From positions 638,195-702,194 of the forward strand of contig NZ_PZZZ01000001.1 in assembly GCF_003046475.1 (NCBI RefSeq): DNA of 64,000 nucleotides, read 5' to 3'. Under the pieces are notes generated by a model. The model ran no database searches, was not told the DNA's origin, and saw nothing but the letters and a program-made list of their open reading frames with translations. Positions within the stretch are counted from its first letter, which is position 1; every line of letters starts with the position of its first letter. This DNA is from Mycoplana dimorpha. GTDB taxonomy: Bacteria; Pseudomonadota; Alphaproteobacteria; Rhizobiales; Rhizobiaceae. The translations under genes were made by a program, and so were the position numbers. Positions 47,590-64,000 of the stretch are shown here, one piece after another.

Positions 47590-48288
47590 ATGGCGAAGAT
47601 TGCAAAGCGTATCCAGAAGATCCGTGAAGGGATCGACCCGACCAAGCTCGTCGCGCTGAGCGACGCGATCGCCCTCGTCAAGGAGCGCGCCACCGCCAAG
47701 TTCGACGAGACCGTCGAGGTGGCGATGAACCTCGGCGTCGACCCGCGCCACGCCGACCAGATGGTCCGCGGCGTCGTCAACCTGCCGAACGGCACCGGCC
47801 GCACGGTTCGTGTCGCCGTGTTCGCCCGTGGTGCCAAGGCCGACGAGGCCAAGGCTGCCGGCGCCGACATCGTCGGTGCGGAAGACCTGCTGGAAATCGT
47901 CCAGGGCGGCAAGATCGACTTCGATCGCTGCATTGCGACCCCGGACATGATGCCGCTCGTCGGCCGTCTCGGTAAGGTTCTCGGCCCGCGCGGCATGATG
48001 CCGAACCCGAAGGTCGGCACCGTCACCATGGACGTCGCCGGCGCCGTCAAGGCGTCGAAGGGCGGCGCTGTCGAGTTCCGCGTCGAGAAGGCTGGTATCG
48101 TCCACGCCGGCATCGGCAAGGCCTCGTTCGATGCCAAGGCTCTCGAAGAGAACATCAAGGCGTTCGCTGACGCCGTCATCAAGGCGAAGCCGACCGGCGC
48201 GAAGGGCAACTACGTCAAGCGCGTGGCGATCTCCTCGACGATGGGCCCGGGCGTCAAGATCGACCCGGCGAGCCTGACGGTCGCCTGA
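47590..48288 (+). CDS. rplA: 50S ribosomal protein L1
   Basis: 232-aa protein of the L1 stalk, with [22 protein letters not shown] and the signature [26 protein letters not shown]. It normally represses translation of its own mRNA at rplK. Starts 4 bp after rplK; followed by two hairpins. Confidence 0.98.
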   Translation: MAKIAKRIQKIREGIDPTKLVALSDAIALVKERATAKFDETVEVAMNLGVDPRHADQMVRGVVNLPNGTGRTVRVAVFARGAKADEAKAAGADIVGAEDLLEIVQGGKIDFDRCIATPDMMPLVGRLGKVLGPRGMMPNPKVGTVTMDVAGAVKASKGGAVEFRVEKAGIVHAGIGKASFDAKALEENIKAFADAVIKAKPTGAKGNYVKRVAISSTMGPGVKIDPASLTVA

Positions 48289-48295
48289 TTGTTTC

Positions 48296-48349
48296 GCCGG
48301 GCTTCGGCCCGGCAGACCAAGAATTCCCGGCCTTGTCTGGCCGGGAATT
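48296..48349 (+). terminator. Tandem hairpins after rplA
   Basis: GCCGGGC-TTCG-GCCCGGC (48296-48313) is followed by an 11-bp stem, AATTCCCGGCC (48322-48332) with GGCCGGGAATT (48339-48349). Only a short T3 follows, so partial termination or mRNA processing between rplKA and rplJL is likely. Confidence 0.6.
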
Positions 48350-48625
48350 TCCGGGGCAACCCGGAACTCCTGTCCGAGATTGCAGGTGGTTATCCCTTAA
48401 TCACTTTGCCTGCATGAGACGGGTAAGACCTGGATTTTACCCCGCAGCGATGCGCGGAAGAGTTCGGTTCGAACCTACCTTGCCTTGTGCCCCGGCCGAC
48501 AGGCCGAGCGCGAGGGGACAGGATCCTCGAGCGTCGCTCGGGATCTTCGACAGATGATCCCTGGCGGCAAAGGCAAACCCGATGGGGACTGCGGCACCCG
48601 TAGCCCCGTCAACTGGAGATAGGCA
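48350..48625 (+). promoter_or_regulatory. Long rplJL leader, candidate L10 autoregulatory region
   Basis: The 276 bp before rplJ contain no gene. The start folds as GCAGG...CCTGC (around 48383-48415), and further GC-rich inverted stretches lie up to the ribosome site GGAGATAG. Long structured leaders that bind the L10-L12 complex are known before rplJ in many bacteria; this one is assigned by position and structure only. Confidence 0.4.
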
Positions 48626-49144
48626 GTGGAAAGAGCGGAAAAACGCGAATTCGTCACGGAGCTGAACGAAGTCTTCAAGGCTTCCGGTTCGGTTGTCGTG
48701 GCCCGCTATGCCGGTATCACCGTTGCACAGATGAACGATCTTCGTTCGAAGATGCGTGCAGCGGGCGGAACCGTCAAAGTCGCGAAGAACCGCCTGGCCA
48801 AGATTGCCCTTCAGGGTACGGAGTCGGAAGGGATGTCAGATCTCTTCCAGGGTCAGACGCTCATTGCATACGCAAATGATCCGATGATCGCTCCGAAGGT
48901 TGCCATGGATTTCGCCAAGTCCAACGACAAGCTCGTTGTTCTCGGCGGCGCCATGGGTGCGACCACGCTCGACGCCGATGCAGTCAAGTCGCTTGCGACC
49001 CTGCCGTCGTTGGACGAGCTGCGTGCGAAGCTGCTGGGCCTGCTGAACGCCCCGGCAACGCGCGTCGCCACGGTCGTTGCAGCACCGGCAAGCCAGCTTG
49101 CTCGCGTGTTCGCCGCCTACGCCAAGAAGGACGAAGCCGCTTGA
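48626..49144 (+). CDS. rplJ: 50S ribosomal protein L10
   Basis: 172-aa base of the L7/L12 stalk. It begins [20 protein letters not shown] (GTG start) and has [25 protein letters not shown] and [12 protein letters not shown]; the C-terminal helix that carries L12 dimers is [30 protein letters not shown] precedes the GTG at 48626. Confidence 0.97.
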   Translation: MERAEKREFVTELNEVFKASGSVVVARYAGITVAQMNDLRSKMRAAGGTVKVAKNRLAKIALQGTESEGMSDLFQGQTLIAYANDPMIAPKVAMDFAKSNDKLVVLGGAMGATTLDADAVKSLATLPSLDELRAKLLGLLNAPATRVATVVAAPASQLARVFAAYAKKDEAA

Positions 49145-49204
49145 GGCGGTTTTTCGCTGTAAATCAAACAACCCAGTTCGAACTGAACAAAAGGAACTAT
49201 CAAA

Positions 49205-49582
<378 letters not shown>

Positions 49583-49595
49583 TACCGGAATGCGT

Positions 49596-49671
49596 CCGGG
49601 GGAGTGTGTCCTCCCCCGGTCATTTCCTCCGAACTGGTTACCCAAGAGCCGTCGAAACGGCTCTTGGGTAA
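49596..49671 (+). terminator. Two strong hairpins between rplL and rpoB
   Basis: The first is a 9-bp stem, CCGGGGGAG (49596-49604) with CTCCCCCGG (49611-49619), followed by TCATTTCC. The second is a perfect 15-bp stem, TTACCCAAGAGCCGT (49638-49652) with its complement at 49657-49671 around a CGAA loop, not followed by T. The first resembles an attenuator; the second resembles an RNase III processing site as at the same junction in E. coli. Confidence 0.75.
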
Positions 49672-49831
49672 TGGGTTCTCAAGAGGATGGTCCCAAACCC
49701 GACTGCTTCAGGCAATCCGGCCGGCGTGTCGGGAGAGGGGACGAGGTTGAGAATACCCATTGATCGACGGGATCGACTGGCCAGCGAACCCCGTCCGTTG
49801 CAGGCCCGGATGCACATTTGAAGGAGCGACG

Positions 49832-53971
<4,140 letters not shown>

Positions 53972-53978
53972 GCCTCAA

Positions 53979-54062
53979 GGGTGCGCGCTGCGATGTGGCG
54001 CGCACCGTTCCCGCTCCGCCGACAGGGCGGGGCAGGGGCTTGGCCGCTTCTTCGGAAGCGGC
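53979..54062 (+). promoter_or_regulatory. Hairpins in the rpoB-rpoC gap
   Basis: GGTGCGCGC (53979-53987) pairs with GCGCGCACC (53998-54006), and GCCGCTTC (54043-54050) pairs with GAAGCGGC (54055-54062) around a TTCG loop. The 180-bp gap holds no gene. The second is followed only by ATTATCC. Processing or stability elements are likely. Confidence 0.45.
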
Positions 54063-54151
54063 ATTATCCGATTCAAGCGGCATTGCGGCACCCGGGTATC
54101 GCCGCATTCGCCCGCTAAGCTGAGGGCCTCAGGCCCACAAAGGAGACAGGC

Positions 54152-58363
<4,212 letters not shown>

Positions 58364-58398
58364 GCCTAAAGGCGTAGGGCTACGCCGAATGATTTGGG

Positions 58399-58430
58399 GA
58401 AGCCGCCCGGAGTGATCCGGGCGGCTTCTT
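58399..58430 (+). terminator. Rho-independent terminator after rpoC
   Basis: A perfect 13-bp stem, GAAGCCGCCCGGA (58399-58411) with TCCGGGCGGCTTC (58416-58428) and a GTGA loop, is followed by TT. Confidence 0.85.
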
Positions 58431-58515
58431 GCGTCCGGGTCCCGCAGCGGATGAACTCCCGACACGGCAGCGTGGGGAGCTGCCTTGGCTACAATAGAGA
58501 CCTGGAGGGGAATGA

Positions 58516-58788
58516 ATGGCAGCGTTGAAGGAACATTCAAGCTTGCATGCGGAACCGGTTCAGTCGGCATTTGCCGACACTGGCCGGCACATCCTGATCG
58601 AGGCAAGCCCGACATTGGCGGTGTACCGGGATCCGAGCGGCGGCCGCATCGTGCTGACGGGCAGGGCGTTTGAATTTGACGAGGGCGCCGCGACCGGGGG
58701 GACCGTGACGGGTGCGACATTCATCGACCAGTCGGGTGCCCCCTATCTGGCGTGGGGGCCTGATGGCCCGGGCAGGCGGGCGGGGTAA
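58516..58788 (+). CDS. Hypothetical protein, 90 aa
   Basis: Unrecognised. The frame begins MAALKEHSSLHAEPVQSAFA after CTGGAGGGG, and its middle has the beta-rich FEFDEGAATGGTVTGATFIDQ, a pattern found in repeats of secreted calcium-binding-type proteins; it could be an isolated domain or a truncated remnant, but this is weak. No signal peptide. An overlapping frame from ATG 58512 encodes less plausible protein. It lies between rpoC and the str operon. Confidence 0.45.
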   Translation: MAALKEHSSLHAEPVQSAFADTGRHILIEASPTLAVYRDPSGGRIVLTGRAFEFDEGAATGGTVTGATFIDQSGAPYLAWGPDGPGRRAG

Positions 58789-58862
58789 TCCAAGCTCAGG
58801 CGGCCGCGGCCCGGGGCACGCGGCGGCCTTCGCCTCGTGGGCGCGCTTATGGGCGGGCTTTG

Positions 58863-59159
58863 TCAGGCGAACCGGATGATTGCTACCTCGCCCTCGAGAG
58901 CGCCCTGGTAGGCCGAGGCATGCGGTTCATCGTCCGGCGCCTCGGTCAGCATCCCGATCTGATCGAGGTCAGCCTCGAGGAAGCCCTCCTCGGCAAGGGC
59001 GTTCAGAGCCTCGCGCACGGCAGTGTCGTCGTCCGGCGCCCGCAGTATGACATGGATGTCGACGCCCTCGGTGTCGCCGTCGCGCTCATAGGCCTTGCCG
59101 ATGATGATGAAGACCATCGAGTCTTCGGCGTTGTTGTCGTTGTCCGGAGAAATGGTCAT
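58863..59159 (-). CDS. Hypothetical acidic protein, 98 aa
   Basis: Small acidic protein: MTISPDNDNNAEDSMVFIII, then GKAYERDGDTEGVDIHVILRAPDDDTAVREALNALAEEG, ending GALEGEVAIIRFA. The strand-helix-strand pattern suggests a ferredoxin-like fold, a guess from secondary structure only. GAAGGA precedes the ATG at 59159; the open frame extends far upstream without plausible protein. It is on the strand opposite its neighbours. Unrecognised family. Confidence 0.6.
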   Translation of the reverse strand: MTISPDNDNNAEDSMVFIIIGKAYERDGDTEGVDIHVILRAPDDDTAVREALNALAEEGFLEADLDQIGMLTEAPDDEPHASAYQGALEGEVAIIRFA

Positions 59160-59724
59160 GCCGCTGTCCTTCGTGATGCTTGGGCCCATCTCAATACGCC
59201 CCATGCAGTCAAATGGAAAGCGGCCGCCGCTGGTGCGAACGCGAAAGGGCAGCGCCGTAAAACGATGAACATAGACATTGATTCTTTCTTCATGATTCTT
59301 TAATAATGCCCGTGCAAGTGGATGCGCGCTGGCCGTGGTGGCTCGGCAGAGAAGCCGTGCTATAAAGTGCCGCCGACCCCTGTAATGCAGGGGCCTGGTT
59401 GCCGTTCGGGCAAGATAAATTCGCCCATCCCCTTGACGCACGGGGCTTAAACCAGTAGATGGCACCCGCATCGGAGCCCATGTGAGGCTGGCTGGTTCGG
59501 TACGACTCGTTCTGAAGTTCGCCTCAAACAAGGCTTCAACGCACGTTGAAGACATGAAAGCTGCACGCATGACGCGGGAATATCGCGTCCTCTGCCTTCG
59601 GGGGCCATCTGCCACAAGCGGATCGGTCCTGTTTTGCGCATGGACGACAGGTGTGCGGCAGGTGCCGGAAACGGCACATTTCCGCCCGCAAGGGTAACGA
59701 GACAAAATTGCAAGGGATGGTTAT
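59160..59724 (+). other. Upstream region of the str operon, no gene seen
   Basis: About 565 bp between the small acidic gene and rpsL. Short open frames occur on both strands but lack support. It should carry the rpsL-rpsG-fusA-tuf promoter. A TTGACG (59433-59438), 17-bp spacer, TAGATG (59456-59461) pair is the best candidate by eye, leaving a leader of about 260 nt. Confidence 0.4.
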
Positions 59725-60096
59725 ATGCCTACCGTACAACAGCTGATCCGTAAGCCGCGTCAGGCACAGGTAAAGCGAAACAAGGTTCCCGCTCTTCAGG
59801 AGAACCCGCAGAAGCGCGGCGTATGCACCCGCGTCTACACGACCACGCCGAAGAAGCCGAACTCGGCTCTCCGTAAGGTCGCCAAGATTCGTCTGACCAA
59901 CGGCTTCGAGGTCATCGGCTACATTCCCGGCGAAGGCCATAACCTTCAGGAGCACTCCGTGGTCATGATCCGCGGCGGCCGCGTGAAGGACCTTCCGGGT
60001 GTGCGCTACCACATCATCCGCGGCGTTCTCGACACCCAGGGCGTCAAGAACCGCAAGCAGCGCCGCTCCAAGTACGGCGCGAAGCGTCCGAAGTAA
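59725..60096 (+). CDS. rpsL: 30S ribosomal protein S12
   Basis: 123-aa decoding-centre protein. The streptomycin-related segments [19 protein letters not shown] and [17 protein letters not shown] carry the wild-type lysines, so the sequence predicts sensitivity. First gene of the str operon; rpsG follows 57 bp later. Confidence 0.98.
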   Translation: MPTVQQLIRKPRQAQVKRNKVPALQENPQKRGVCTRVYTTTPKKPNSALRKVAKIRLTNGFEVIGYIPGEGHNLQEHSVVMIRGGRVKDLPGVRYHIIRGVLDTQGVKNRKQRRSKYGAKRPK

Positions 60097-60141
60097 CACG
60101 GCAACCGGCGCCATTTCGCTGGTCAGATCATTCAAAGTTGA

Positions 60142-60624
<483 letters not shown>

Positions 60625-60644
60625 TCTCGAAAAGGCAGCTCCTT

Positions 60645-62744
<2,100 letters not shown>

Positions 62745-62811
62745 CCGGAATACCCAACCCCAACCGATTTGAACGCTTCCCCGCCCGGGGAGAAATTATG
62801 GAGAGCCGGAA

Positions 62812-63994
<1,183 letters not shown>

Positions 63995-64000
63995 CGGGAA

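Noticed and set aside
59482..59697. 71-codon forward ORF just before rpsL
   Set aside because: No recognisable protein and no conserved-looking start; probably the str operon leader.

Overview
The window looks like a chromosomal segment of an alphaproteobacterium in the Rhizobiales, most likely the Rhizobiaceae. The support is a phosphatidylcholine synthase with the X12 variant of the CDP-alcohol motif, a strongly GC-biased third codon position, rhizobial-type RpoB and NusG, and two tuf genes flanking the secE-nusG-rpl-rpo block. The species cannot be fixed from the sequence alone. No phage, transposase, integrase or CRISPR array was found.

Layout. 0-3.2 kb: UbiH-type FAD monooxygenase (-), pcs, zinc-free quinone oxidoreductase. 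3.2-9.0 kb: a BMP-family nucleoside-type ABC importer (ATPase, two permeases, binding protein), whose ATPase gene carries a +1 frameshift in a G6 run, then a terminator and a GntR/FadR-family regulator. 9.1-10.7 kb: small reverse-strand genes, including an EF-hand protein. 11.0-17.3 kb: a TriABC-like RND efflux operon with two adaptors, divergent from a TetR gene; three related 15-bp sites lie between them. 17.8-19.3 kb: an HtrA-like protein that lacks its whole catalytic triad, paired with a LuxR-type regulator. 19.4-27.5 kb: complete kdp system (27-codon ORF, kdpFABCDE) with a KdpE-box-like site. 27.7-31.4 kb: tRNA-Thr, LysR/azoR pair, small Cys-rich secreted protein, rlmB, tRNA-Tyr, tRNA-Gly. 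31.5-41.7 kb: an accessory block with a YbhGFSR/CecR-like ABC exporter and its TetR regulator, then a type III polyketide synthase / ICMT-like methyltransferase / MFS exporter operon divergent from a 2OG-Fe(II)-oxygenase-like gene. 42.1-64.0 kb: the core expression cluster tuf, (two glycosyltransferases on the other strand), tRNA-Trp, secE, nusG, rplKAJL, rpoBC, two small genes, then rpsL-rpsG-fusA-tuf.

How it fits together. The right third is the conserved transcription/translation superoperon, with several strong RNA hairpins at gene junctions and two tuf copies that appear identical from start codon to 7 nt past the stop, which suggests gene conversion. The left two thirds carry envelope and stress functions: PC synthesis, nucleoside uptake, K+ uptake, two multidrug-type exporters each with a divergent TetR regulator, an azoreductase with its LysR regulator, and a small lipid-polyketide pathway with a dedicated exporter. 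The least conventional items are the triad-less HtrA-like protein with its regulator and the PKS-methyltransferase-MFS-oxygenase locus.
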